Below, in pieces: positions 1 through 6,832 of a stretch of 18,246 nucleotides of DNA. Under the pieces are notes generated by a model. That model worked only from the letters and a program-made list of their open reading frames with translations, ran no database searches and was not told the DNA's origin. Each line of letters starts with the position of its first letter. The stretch's first letter is position 1. A program made the translations under genes and the position numbers. This DNA comes from SAR324 cluster bacterium (GTDB lineage Bacteria; SAR324; JACQKK01), in assembly GCA_022572825.1 (NCBI GenBank), contig JACZVE010000011.1, positions 1 through 18,246 of the forward strand. Reading direction: 5' to 3'.

Positions 1-386
1 AGCACGCCGCGCACCTCCTTGTGGTTCGGGTCGCCGAAGACGATGACGGCGAAGCCATCCTCCACCAGCCGCTTCGCCCACTGCTGGGAACGGGTGACGA
101 TGGGGCAGGTGGTGTCGACGACGGGGATGTCCCGCTGCTCCAGCTCCAGCATCACGGCTTCGCTCACGCCGTGGGCGGTGATCGCGACCGGCCGCTCGTC
201 CACCTCCTCCAGCGAGGCGATGACGTCGATCCGCTGCTCCTTCAGCCGCTCTACGACCTGGCGGTTGTGGACGGTGGAGCCCAGGCTGGTCATGCCCCCC
301 AGCCGTTCGCTCGCCTCTTCCATCATCTCCACGGCGCGTCGCACGCCGAAGCAGAAGCCGAGGTCCCGCGCGAGGAGTATCTCCAT
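1..386 (-). CDS. ispH: 4-hydroxy-3-methylbut-2-enyl diphosphate reductase IspH (LytB), N-terminal part, cut by window edge
   Basis: IspH is the [4Fe-4S] enzyme of the last MEP-pathway step, reducing HMBPP to IPP and DMAPP in the cytosol. Only about 128 residues are inside the window. The start is ATG at 384-386, giving an N terminus MEILLARDLGFCFGVRRAV. The first cluster cysteine is C12 (GFCFGVRRA), the substrate-binding His is H40 (STVHN), the second cluster cysteine is C94 (DTTCPIV), and NHKEVRG near residue 121 matches the next conserved His segment. The third cluster cysteine would lie outside the window. The gene starts 19 bases after the plsC stop on the same strand, so it is probably the last gene of a cmk-plsC-ispH transcript. 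No strong Shine-Dalgarno is visible. In gammaproteobacteria ispH usually follows lspA/fkpB, so this context is unusual. Confidence 0.95.
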   Translation of the reverse strand, partial: MEILLARDLGFCFGVRRAVEMMEEASERLGGMTSLGSTVHNRQVVERLKEQRIDVIASLEEVDERPVAITAHGVSEAVMLELEQRDIPVVDTTCPIVTRSQQWAKRLVEDGFAVIVFGDPNHKEVRGV

Positions 387-405
387 GGTAGCTCTAGTAT
401 ACCCC

Positions 406-1095
406 TTAGGACTCCGCCGGCGCATCCCGCGTCGTCTCGCCTTCGGCGTCGGCGTAGACGCCGCGATACTGGGGCGGCAGCAAGGCGGCGATGTGGCGCA
501 TGATGATGTCGGTGGCCTGGGCAGTGGTTTCGTTGTTGATGTGCTCCACAGGCGGCAGATGGAACGGCTTGCCGATGGTCACCTTCACGTGCGGGACGGA
601 GCGGGGCTTGACGAAGATCCAGGGCCAGGTGATGTGTTCGGTCCCGGTGACGGCGACGGGGAGGAGTGGCGCTCCCGTCCGCAGCGCGACGAGGGCGGTG
701 CCCGGGTAGCCACGCCCCAGGCCGCCGGTGCGGCTGCGGCTGCCTTCCGGGAACATCACCAGCATCTCGCCCCGACGCACCAGCTCGCCGGCGACGCGCA
801 GGGCCGAGCGATCGGGTACGCCTCGCCGCACCGGGAAGGCGCCGAAGATGCGGAAGGCCGGGCCGATGATCGGCCAGCCGATCATCTCGCGCTTCGCCAT
901 GTAGGTCGGGTGGCGCGGCAGAGCGAGGGCGACCGCGGGAGGATCGGCGTTGTTCAGATGGTTGCTGACCAGGATCAGCGGCCCCTCTGGGGGCACATGC
1001 TCGCGACCGACCACCTCGAACCTGCGAACGTAGACGAAGAAGCCGGCCTTGTCCAGCAGGATGATGGCGCGGCGGTAGGCGCTTAAGACTGACAT
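406..1095 (-). CDS. plsC: 1-acyl-sn-glycerol-3-phosphate acyltransferase (PlsC family)
   Basis: A 229-residue lysophosphatidic acid acyltransferase, placing the second acyl chain on lysophosphatidate at the inner face of the cytoplasmic membrane. Visible family motifs are the catalytic HX4D as NHLNNAD (H46, D51), the FRIFGAFPVRRG block (residues 81-92), FPEGSRSR (115-122), and a later PLLPVAVTGTE segment (143-153). Length is usual for the short PlsC type. The ATG at 1093-1095 overlaps the 3' end of the upstream amidase-kinase frame by 13 bases, which suggests translational coupling. The C-terminal LLPPQYRGVYAD ending resembles, from memory, PlsC proteins found beside cmk in Chloroflexota and Firmicutes. 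That affiliation is inference. Confidence 0.93.
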   Translation of the reverse strand: MSVLSAYRRAIILLDKAGFFVYVRRFEVVGREHVPPEGPLILVSNHLNNADPPAVALALPRHPTYMAKREMIGWPIIGPAFRIFGAFPVRRGVPDRSALRVAGELVRRGEMLVMFPEGSRSRTGGLGRGYPGTALVALRTGAPLLPVAVTGTEHITWPWIFVKPRSVPHVKVTIGKPFHLPPVEHINNETTAQATDIIMRHIAALLPPQYRGVYADAEGETTRDAPAES

Positions 1096-2567
1096 GGCGC
1101 TAGCTCCAGGATACGCTCCACCACCTGTTCCAACGAGAGCGCATCGGTATCGATAACGACGGCATCGTCGGCCGGGCGCAGCGGGGAGACGGCCCGTTCG
1201 CTGTCGATAGCGTCGCGGTTGGCCAGCTCGTCCCGCACCTGCTGCAGCGTCACGCTCCGGCCCATCGCGCGCAGCTCCTCGTGCCGGCGACGGTCGCGTT
1301 CCGCGGCGGAAGCCTCAAGGTAGACCTTCAGCGAGGCGTCCGGCAGGACCACCGTGCCGATATCGCGGCCGGCCATCACCACGCGGCCTTGGCCGGCCAT
1401 CGCGCGCTGGCCCCGCACCATCGCCTCGCGCACGCCTGCAACGCGCGACACGAGCGACACCGCCTTGCCGACCTCGGTCGAGCGGAGCCGATCCGTCACG
1501 TCGACGCCGTCCATTCGCACCCGATCGTCTTCCAGCGTCAGTTCGACGCCCTCCGCCAGCCGCGTCAGCGCGGCGTCGTCCTCGAGGTCGACCTGCCGTT
1601 CGTGCGCCAGCCAGGTGATCGCCCGATACATCATGCCAGTATCGATGAAACGATAGCCCAAGCGCTCCGCCACGCGCTCGACAGCGGCCCGTACCTCCTC
1701 GCTCCCATCCGCAACGATCGGGTCGTCCAGCACGACGATGCGGTCGGCGCCCTGGCGCGGGGCGGCGCCCTCCCCGTCGTGACGCAGGAAGCCCGGGCAT
1801 AGCGCCTCGAAGCAGGCCACCGCGTCCGCCACCGTGTAGCCGAAGCATCCGACGGTATCGAAGGTGGGCGCCAGCGGCAGGATGCCGAAGATGGACAGAA
1901 GCTGCGTGCTGGGCTTGAAGGCCGCCACGCCGCAGTACATCGCGGGCCGGTTGACCGAGCCGGCCGTCTGCGTGCCGAGGCTGAGCGGCACCGTGCCCGC
2001 GGCGACCGCGGCCGCCGAACCGCTGCTCGATCCCCCCGGCGTGTGGTCGGTGTGGTGGGGATTGCGGGCGGGGGACGGGTCGAAGAAGGCGAACTCGGTG
2101 CTGTGGGTCTTGCCCAGCACGATGGCGCCGGCGGCGCGCAGAGCCGCCACCACCTCCGCGTCGGCCGGTGCGGGGAGAATCTCCTCCCGGGTCTTGCTGT
2201 TGGCGCGGGTGGGCAGCCCGGCCACATCGATGATGTCCTTGACGCCTACGGGAATGCCGTGCAGGGGGCCGCGGAAACGGCCCTGGGACGCCTCTTCGGT
2301 CAGCCGCTGGGCCTGTGCCAGCGCCCGCTCCGCATCGACCTCCCGCCAGGCCTGGACGGCCGGCTCCGCCTCGCGTATCCGCTGGAGACATCGGTCGACC
2401 AGCTCGGTGGGCGTCAGTTCGCCGGAGCGGATCTGCCCGGTCAGGGCGGCGACGCGGCCCGGATCGGCGACCCAGTTCTTCTCATCGATGGCTGCTTCGC
2501 TTTTCACCCTCACCCCACGTTGAGATTGGTGCCGAGATAGGGATCGCAGAGCCCCGGCTGCGCTCAT
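1083..2567 (-). CDS. Chimeric ORF: truncated amidase-signature domain fused in frame to cytidylate kinase lacking its P-loop
   Basis: A single 494-residue frame joins two unrelated families. Residues ~35-300 are an amidase-signature (GatA/FAAH-like) N-terminal region with the complete Ser-cisSer-Lys triad: K110 (GIPVGVKDI), S180 (PGGSSSGSAAA) and S204 (GTQTAGSVNRPA). The last ~150 residues of a normal amidase are missing. From about residue 303 (LGYRFIDTGMMYRA) it is cytidylate kinase, with GRDIGTVVLPDA (400-411) and the NMP-binding RDAIDSERAVSPLRP (451-465). The kinase lacks its first ~25 residues, including the GPxGSGKxT P-loop, so it should not bind ATP normally. The join falls in VAERLG (near 1658-1683), a string both parents could plausibly encode. 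The natural product may be neither enzyme. ATG at 2567 is used; GTG at 2507 would remove 20 poorly amidase-like residues. It could be a real deletion fusion, a pseudogene or a contig misjoin. Confidence 0.85.
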   Translation of the reverse strand: MSAAGALRSLSRHQSQRGVRVKSEAAIDEKNWVADPGRVAALTGQIRSGELTPTELVDRCLQRIREAEPAVQAWREVDAERALAQAQRLTEEASQGRFRGPLHGIPVGVKDIIDVAGLPTRANSKTREEILPAPADAEVVAALRAAGAIVLGKTHSTEFAFFDPSPARNPHHTDHTPGGSSSGSAAAVAAGTVPLSLGTQTAGSVNRPAMYCGVAAFKPSTQLLSIFGILPLAPTFDTVGCFGYTVADAVACFEALCPGFLRHDGEGAAPRQGADRIVVLDDPIVADGSEEVRAAVERVAERLGYRFIDTGMMYRAITWLAHERQVDLEDDAALTRLAEGVELTLEDDRVRMDGVDVTDRLRSTEVGKAVSLVSRVAGVREAMVRGQRAMAGQGRVVMAGRDIGTVVLPDASLKVYLEASAAERDRRRHEELRAMGRSVTLQQVRDELANRDAIDSERAVSPLRPADDAVVIDTDALSLEQVVERILELAPCQS

Positions 2568-2957
2568 CCGCGGATCGCCGCTCCCCGGTGCACAATTTCA
2601 GGCTTGCTCGATGATACAGATGCGTCTGGCGAGATCAATAGTTAGGGAAAGTCTCATCTCTGCGTCCATCGGCGGATAGATCTTACCAAAGCGTATTGGA
2701 GCGCATACCGCGTTGCCTGCGGCTGCAATGCCGGTGCGCCCGTGAGGCGGGAGGTGGGGCGCAACCCCGCTGGCGGCGGCACGATGCCCGCGGCGAGGGT
2801 GGGAAACGCTTCCCGTTCCGGCTATATTGAAGGGCCGTACGGGTGGCCCGGCGCCGAGCCCGCGTGACGCCCGGGCCTGATGCACACCGGGCCGTGCGGC
2901 GAGGCGGCCCCTATGCTCCAGGGCGCCCCGAATCGGCCATTATCTCAGTCGAGAGCC
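2568..2957. other. 390-base non-coding stretch with four short hairpins
   Basis: No convincing gene was found here. The left third (2600-2700) is relatively AT-rich and carries the minus-strand promoter candidate. The rest is GC-rich and folds easily on either strand: CGCC/GGCG (2737-2749), GGTGGGG-CGCAA-CCCCGCT (2753-2771), GGGAA-ACGC-TTCCC (2801-2814) and GGGCC-N8-GGCCC (2832-2849). A TATATT (2823-2828) could be a -10 for the plus-strand gene at 2958, but its -35 is weak. No hairpin is followed by a T run, so none is a standard terminator. Confidence 0.5.
2611..2638 (-). promoter_or_regulatory. Candidate sigma70 promoter for the amidase-kinase transcript
   Basis: On the minus strand TTGATC (2633-2638) is followed after 16 bases by TATCAT (2611-2616), a 5/6 match to the -10 consensus. 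Transcription would begin near 2604, about 37 bases ahead of the ATG at 2567. Seen by eye only. The patch is more AT-rich than its surroundings. Confidence 0.4.
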
Positions 2958-3221
2958 ATGATGCTGTTTAGAGACCCCCGCCGACGAGCCATGCTGGAGC
3001 TGGCATTGACCCAGGTTGAGCGGGTGCTGAAGGAAATGCAGCGCGAAGGTATGGACCTCTCCACCCTCAAAATCAAGAAATACCAGAAGACCCATTACAC
3101 CAGCTGCACCTGTGCCCAGTGCCTCGAGGCGAAGCGTGCGAATAATCCTCACAAGCGCGGCCTGTTGGAGGACGGCTATAAGCTCTATATCGGGCTGGGC
3201 AGTGAGGGAGCAGAGCCGTAG
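2958..3221 (+). CDS. Small uncharacterised protein with a CxCxxC cluster
   Basis: I do not recognise this family. The 87-residue product begins MMLFRDPRRR, has a predicted amphipathic helical N-terminal half (AMLELALTQVERVLKEM, about residues 11-27), and then a lysine-rich strand leading to a compact cysteine cluster SCTCAQC (C50, C52, C55) and a C-terminal GYKLYIGLGSEG segment. The protein-like charge pattern and balanced amino-acid use argue that it is real. An upstream in-frame ATG at 2880 would add 26 residues of low-quality sequence. The double ATG at 2958/2961 preceded by GAGAG is preferred. It is convergent with yidC, the stops being 73 bases apart. The cysteines might bind metal, but no function is claimed. 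Confidence 0.6.
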   Translation: MMLFRDPRRRAMLELALTQVERVLKEMQREGMDLSTLKIKKYQKTHYTSCTCAQCLEAKRANNPHKRGLLEDGYKLYIGLGSEGAEP

Positions 3222-3294
3222 GAGGGACGCGCCGTTGCCCGGCGGGCGCGAGCGCCAGGCACTGGCCCACGGGGGAAGCGGATCGCGCACGTGC

Positions 3295-5019
3295 CTAATC
3301 CACGGGTTCCGGCACCTTGATGCGGTTGATGAGGAGCTGCTGGGCGATGGAGAGGAGGTTGCTGGTCAACCAATAGAGCACCAGGCCGGAGGGAAATCCC
3401 ATCATGAAGAACATGAAGATCACCGGCATCCACATCATGATCTTGGCCTGTGTCGGGTCCATGGAGGCCGGGGTCAGCCGTTGCTGCACGAACATGGATC
3501 CCCCCATCAGCAGCGGCGTGATATAGAGCCCGTCCTTGGAGGACAAATCGGCAATCCAAAATATGAACGGCTCGTGCCGCAACTCGATGGCACTCAGCAA
3601 CGCCCAATAGAGAGCGAAGAAGATCGGCATCTGCAGTGCGATGGGCAGGCAACCTCCGAGCGGATTCATTTTGTGCTTCTTATAGAGGGCCATCATTTCC
3701 TTGTTCAGCCGCTCTTTGTCTTTCTTGAATTTCTCCCGCAGCGTGACGATGCGCGGTTGCAACTTTTGCATGCGCTTGATGTTGGTCATGCCCTTGTAGG
3801 TCAACGGAAACAGCAGCACGCGCACGACGACGGTGAGCAGGATGATCGCCACGCCGTAATTGCCCGTGAAGCCGTAAAACCAGCGCATGAGCGCCAGCAT
3901 CGGGCGGGCCAGCACTTCCAGCGTCAGGTCCAGGGAATCCTCCAGTTTGGCGCCGAACTTTTGCATTTCGGTGACTTTCTTGGGGCCCAGATACACCTTC
4001 ATGTCGCTGGTGACCATCTTGTTGGGCTGTAGTTCCACCTGGGGCAGTTCTATCCCATAGGATGCGATCCAGACGGAATCCTCGTCCGTCAGCACCTCTT
4101 CCGCTTCGTAGAAGGCGTGGCTGATTTGAGAGTTCGCCTGAGCGACAGTGAGGAAATAGGTATCGGTGATCCCGAGCCAATCCGGTTCGCGTACAATTAA
4201 ACTGCCGGATATGTCGTCCGCATCTTCGGTGTCCACGTCGCCGTCCTCGCGCCACATCGGACCCTGGTGCCCGCCGAAGCGTTGCGCGACCTTGGCCCCA
4301 GGCGGCCCCTCGCCGAAGAGGCTGGCCATTCTTAGCTGACGCACCTCCTTTCCGTAGTTGATCACCGCCAACTGATAATCCACCACGTACGAGTCCGGAT
4401 GGAAGGTGAAGGTCTTTTCCACGGTCAGCCCGTCCGGACCGCTCGCGGTCAGCACCAGCCGCTTGGATTGGCCGTCCCCACCATACAGGCGAATCGCCTT
4501 GCGATCCGCGGTAAAAATCTTCTGCTGGTATTGTCGCGACAGACTGTCTTCCCCGATGAAGCGTAGGGCGAACATCTCCTTGCCAGCGATCTGGGTGGTC
4601 GCCATGTCTACCTGCGCGTAAGGATCGATCTCGGCCTTGTCGATAAACTGTCGCAGGGGGGAGATAAGGTCTCCCCAATCGATACTTTCCTTGGCGACGC
4701 GGTAATTGGTCAGCTCGAAGCGGGTCAGATTACCGCCACGGGTATTGATCGTCGCTGAATAAAGGGGTGTCTGGATTTCGATCAGTCGCCCCTTTATCGC
4801 GGCATCCGTCACAGAGGCCGGGGCTTCGCGCTGCGCCGCGGTTCCCAGGGAGGCCACGCTTTCCGATTGTGCCGGTTGGAAATCGCCTCGAGAGGTCTCG
4901 CTGCCGGCCTGGGGAGGTTCCTGGCTTGTATTCTTTGGCGTCGGCGGCGGAAATATCAGGTAATAGCCGATCAACACCAGCATGGATAAGGCGATGGCCA
5001 GAAACAGGCGTTGGTCCAT
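3295..5019 (-). CDS. yidC: Membrane protein insertase YidC (Oxa1 family)
   Basis: YidC inserts and folds inner-membrane proteins, alone or with SecYEG. The 574-residue long form is typical of Gram-negative bacteria: an N-terminal membrane anchor (residues 5-23), a Pro/Gln/Ser-rich linker, a large periplasmic beta domain (~75-360), and the conserved Oxa1-like core from ~370 with five membrane segments. The core includes the positively charged groove Arg at R400 (TVVVRVLLFPLTYKG), the cytoplasmic helical hairpin (KLQPRIVTLREKFKKDKERL), MNPLGGCLPIALQMPIF (451-467), and the final SGLVLYWLTSN. AAAGGA stands 8 bases before the ATG. It lies 22 bases after yidD as the last gene of the rpmH-rnpA-yidD-yidC block. 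The usual downstream mnmE is absent; a small gene on the opposite strand follows. Confidence 0.97.
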   Translation of the reverse strand: MDQRLFLAIALSMLVLIGYYLIFPPPTPKNTSQEPPQAGSETSRGDFQPAQSESVASLGTAAQREAPASVTDAAIKGRLIEIQTPLYSATINTRGGNLTRFELTNYRVAKESIDWGDLISPLRQFIDKAEIDPYAQVDMATTQIAGKEMFALRFIGEDSLSRQYQQKIFTADRKAIRLYGGDGQSKRLVLTASGPDGLTVEKTFTFHPDSYVVDYQLAVINYGKEVRQLRMASLFGEGPPGAKVAQRFGGHQGPMWREDGDVDTEDADDISGSLIVREPDWLGITDTYFLTVAQANSQISHAFYEAEEVLTDEDSVWIASYGIELPQVELQPNKMVTSDMKVYLGPKKVTEMQKFGAKLEDSLDLTLEVLARPMLALMRWFYGFTGNYGVAIILLTVVVRVLLFPLTYKGMTNIKRMQKLQPRIVTLREKFKKDKERLNKEMMALYKKHKMNPLGGCLPIALQMPIFFALYWALLSAIELRHEPFIFWIADLSSKDGLYITPLLMGGSMFVQQRLTPASMDPTQAKIMMWMPVIFMFFMMGFPSGLVLYWLTSNLLSIAQQLLINRIKVPEPVD

Positions 5020-5041
5020 GGGTGGTTCCTTTGCGCTCCCG

Positions 5042-5284
5042 CTAACGGGACCAAGGCAAAAGGTTGCGCCAACGATTCGGTACGGGGTCGTAGCCCCCCG
5101 GATGAAACGGGTGGCATTTCAACAGCCGGCAGCCAGCCAGCCACAACCCCCGCACGGCGCCGAATCGGCTAAGCGCGCTCGCGGCATACTGGGAACAGGA
5201 CGGATGAAAGCGGCAGGACGGCGGCAGCAGCGGCGAAATCACCAACTGATAGGCCCGCACCAACAAGGTGAGCACACTAACCAT
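5042..5284 (-). CDS. yidD: Membrane protein insertion efficiency factor YidD
   Basis: An 80-residue YidD, a small membrane-associated protein that assists YidC-dependent insertion. Family landmarks are an amphipathic N terminus (LTLLVRAYQLVISPLL), the PSCRFHPSCSQYA cysteine motif and the CHPFHPGGYDPVP ending, all in the expected order. ATG at 5284 is chosen because it places the amphipathic helix at the N terminus as in the family and overlaps the rnpA stop by 8 bases. ATG at 5299 is an alternative. The overlap suggests translation coupled to rnpA, as in many proteobacteria. Confidence 0.95.
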   Translation of the reverse strand: MVSVLTLLVRAYQLVISPLLPPSCRFHPSCSQYAASALSRFGAVRGLWLAGCRLLKCHPFHPGGYDPVPNRWRNLLPWSR

Positions 5285-5654
5285 CGGAGAGGAGCACATG
5301 GCCGCTGCCGGAAAGGCGGTCGAACAAATTCTGAAGGTCGCGTTCAACAACGGAGAGCCGAACACGCTGATGCGGACGGGCAGTGACGAACAGGCACACG
5401 TCGTGTGGCGTTCGCAGCCGCCAGCGGTTGAGCCGCACTGCCTCGCGCAGTACCCTCTTGATACGGTTGCGCTCCGGTGCCGCTCCCACCGACTTCCTCA
5501 CGGAAATCATGAAGCGGGATTCGGCCCGTCCGGTGGGCAAGGACTTTGCCTGAAGTATTCCGAGCCTATGATAACGTCCTTGCCGGAAAACTTCGCCAAT
5601 GTCCTTTTTTAACCGCAGACGTGAAGATTTCGGGAGGCCGCCAGGTCTGGACAT
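5277..5654 (-). CDS. rnpA: Ribonuclease P protein component
   Basis: The basic protein subunit that binds the RNase P RNA and helps it position precursor-tRNA leaders. The 125-residue frame has the start of the fold (LPKSSRLRLKKDIGEVFRQG, residues 7-26), a basic central strand (RFMISVRKSVGAAPERN) and the diagnostic RNR motif RNRIKRVLREAVR, followed by VCLFVTARP. Length is normal for the family. It starts 18 bases after rpmH, and its stop is overlapped by yidD. Transcription is presumably from the promoter upstream of rpmH. Confidence 0.96.
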   Translation of the reverse strand: MSRPGGLPKSSRLRLKKDIGEVFRQGRYHRLGILQAKSLPTGRAESRFMISVRKSVGAAPERNRIKRVLREAVRLNRWRLRTPHDVCLFVTARPHQRVRLSVVERDLQNLFDRLSGSGHVLLSDG

Positions 5655-5672
5655 TTCCCGCGGGATCGATCC

Positions 5673-5807
5673 TTAAACCGCAAGGCGTACCCGGCCTTTC
5701 CTCCGCCGACGCTTCAATATCCGGCGCCCGGCCTTGGTTTTCATGCGGGCGCGGAATCCGTGGGTCTTCTTGCGCTTTCGGTTGTTAGGCTGAAACGTTC
5801 TTTTCAT
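5673..5807 (-). CDS. rpmH: 50S ribosomal protein L34
   Basis: The 44-residue L34: MKRTFQPNNRKRKKTHGF at the N terminus, a GRRILKRRRRKGR basic core and a Leu-Ala-Val end. It is nearly identical in pattern to other bacterial L34 proteins, and it binds 23S rRNA in the large subunit. AAAGGG lies about 7 bases before the ATG at 5805-5807. It is the first gene of the rnpA-yidD-yidC block, with a strong TTGACA some 80 bases upstream. The gene normally divergent or adjacent here, dnaA, is not in the window. Confidence 0.97.
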   Translation of the reverse strand: MKRTFQPNNRKRKKTHGFRARMKTKAGRRILKRRRRKGRVRLAV

Positions 5808-5863
5808 GCGGGGCCCTTTCGCCTCGATGGCCTTGGGTCACTGCACCGGGAACCCAACATGAA

Positions 5864-5892
5864 ATTGACACACATTTTTTATTTGCTGTCAA
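5864..5892 (-). promoter_or_regulatory. Promoter candidate for rpmH-rnpA-yidD-yidC
   Basis: On the minus strand a perfect -35 TTGACA (5887-5892) is followed by an A-rich 17-base spacer and GTCAAT (5864-5869), a 3/6 match to the -10 consensus. The leader before the rpmH ATG would be about 50 bases. A second TTGACA occurs on the plus strand at 5865-5870, so the two form an inverted pair around an AT tract. Confidence 0.5.
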
Positions 5893-6081
5893 CGAACGTA
5901 GCGACGATACTGAGGAGATAGGGAAGGTGCTGGCGCAATGGATGGACGCGCGGGCGCCGCCAGAACCCGCATGTGAGCCGTATGTGCACCGTGCGTGGTG
6001 AATTTTTGCTGGGCCGGTGCCCTCGATGGCGGGAAGGCGTCGTAAATGGGCCGCTGAATGTGCGGCGTTGAACATTCGCCG

Positions 6082-6111
6082 TTGAAAGCGTAACGCGATC
6101 TCGCTTATCGT
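6082..6111 (+). promoter_or_regulatory. Weak promoter candidate for the 6245-9237 gene pair
   Basis: TTGAAA (6082-6087), 18-base spacer, TATCGT (6106-6111). The -35 is a 5/6 match and the -10 a 4/6 match. It would give a leader of about 125 bases before the ATG at 6245. Confidence 0.25.
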
Positions 6112-6244
6112 GAAGCGAAACGGTAGCATGCGGGCAAACCTGCCATACGGTTAACGTATCGCGGCCAATTGATGGCTTGCTTGTCTCCGGCGTTCGTACC
6201 GCTCCGCCGTGGGGCTTCGCAACCGGACGCAATGCCAACGTACC

Positions 6245-6832
6245 ATGAACCAGATTTGGATCGTCATCGCCGTGTTGGTGGCGCTGCTGATAATCATGCG
6301 CATCAGGAGCCGACGCAAATCGAAGCCGCGTCGCCCACCGGCTACAGGGCCAAGAATCCACGGAATTCAGGTGAATGCGTTCGTGCTGCCGCGCATGGGT
6401 GATGGTTGCCTGTATGATAACGGCGTACAGTACGGCAAAGGCTTTCGCCGCAAGGAAGGACCGGTATTGCCGCACGATGCGGAGTGCCGGTGCCAGGCAG
6501 TGCCCTTTTCCTTTACCTCGACCGAAGTGTTCAATGGCGCCTTGCGCAATGTGGGCAATATCCAGAGCACGATTCCGGATTTTCCCGGTGCCGCCGCAGC
6601 CATGCTCATCGACAGATTGAAAGCGGTGGAAGCCCATCCCCTACCCGAAGATGAGTCGGCGTACCTGGCCGCAATCGGCCCTAGCGCCTTTGCGGACCCC
6701 TATCGGCACACGCTGGAGGCGTTTCTCTCCGAGCGGTACGCATATCTTCGCCTTCGGAATCGTGCAGGGGGGCCGGCTCGCATCAGCGACAATCTGACGC
6801 CTACAGATATGGAGTCCGCGGAAACGACATGA
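6245..6832 (+). CDS. Uncharacterised membrane-anchored Cys/His protein, coupled to PBP1A
   Basis: I do not recognise this 195-residue protein. Residues 4-19 (IWIVIAVLVALLIIM) are one membrane helix followed by a strongly basic stretch (RIRSRRKSKPRR). By the positive-inside rule the C-terminal domain should be cytoplasmic. The domain has GDGCLYDNG (C55) and, after PVLP, HDAECRCQAVPF (H77, C81, C83). This C...PxH-x3-CxC pattern resembles the last motif of MuF/SPP1-gp7 phage head proteins, but the match is by eye only. The C-terminal third is helical and ends in a Thr/Glu-rich tail. ATG at 6245 is chosen because it starts directly at the anchor; an ATG at 6209 would add 12 residues. Its TGA overlaps the PBP1A ATG (ATGA at 6829-6832), so the two are very likely co-translated. 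Confidence 0.75.
   Translation: MNQIWIVIAVLVALLIIMRIRSRRKSKPRRPPATGPRIHGIQVNAFVLPRMGDGCLYDNGVQYGKGFRRKEGPVLPHDAECRCQAVPFSFTSTEVFNGALRNVGNIQSTIPDFPGAAAAMLIDRLKAVEAHPLPEDESAYLAAIGPSAFADPYRHTLEAFLSERYAYLRLRNRAGGPARISDNLTPTDMESAETT

Larger units (their letters stand above)
5808..6244. other. Divergent intergenic region between rpmH and the PBP1A transcript
   Basis: A 437-base region with no supportable gene. It carries the rpmH promoter candidate (5864-5892) and a weak plus-strand candidate (6082-6111). A short imperfect direct repeat, CGTTGAACATTCG followed by CGTTGAAAGCG, lies at about 6066-6090. This is the usual neighbourhood of oriC, but I found no convincing run of TTATCCACA DnaA boxes. 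The closest is TTATCGTGA near 6105. Confidence 0.45.

Noticed and set aside
19..1086. Long plus-strand open frames opposite ispH, plsC and the amidase fusion (including one of 355 codons)
   Set aside because: They are antisense shadows of high-GC genes with clear family motifs on the minus strand; the translated products are Arg/Ala/Gly-rich and resemble nothing.
2731..2830. Possible cobalamin riboswitch (CCGGTG and GGGGCGCAACCCCG segments)
   Set aside because: The conserved B12-box pieces (AAAGGGAA, GCCACTG and the 3' GAGCCAGGAxACCTGCC) are missing in the right order on both strands.
2598..2885. Minus-strand 95-codon frame upstream of the amidase fusion
   Set aside because: It crosses the hairpin-rich non-coding region, has no ribosome binding site and contains the candidate promoter of the fusion gene.
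5808..6244. Chromosome origin near rpmH
   Set aside because: No cluster of DnaA boxes and no dnaA gene; only one poor TTATCGTGA match.
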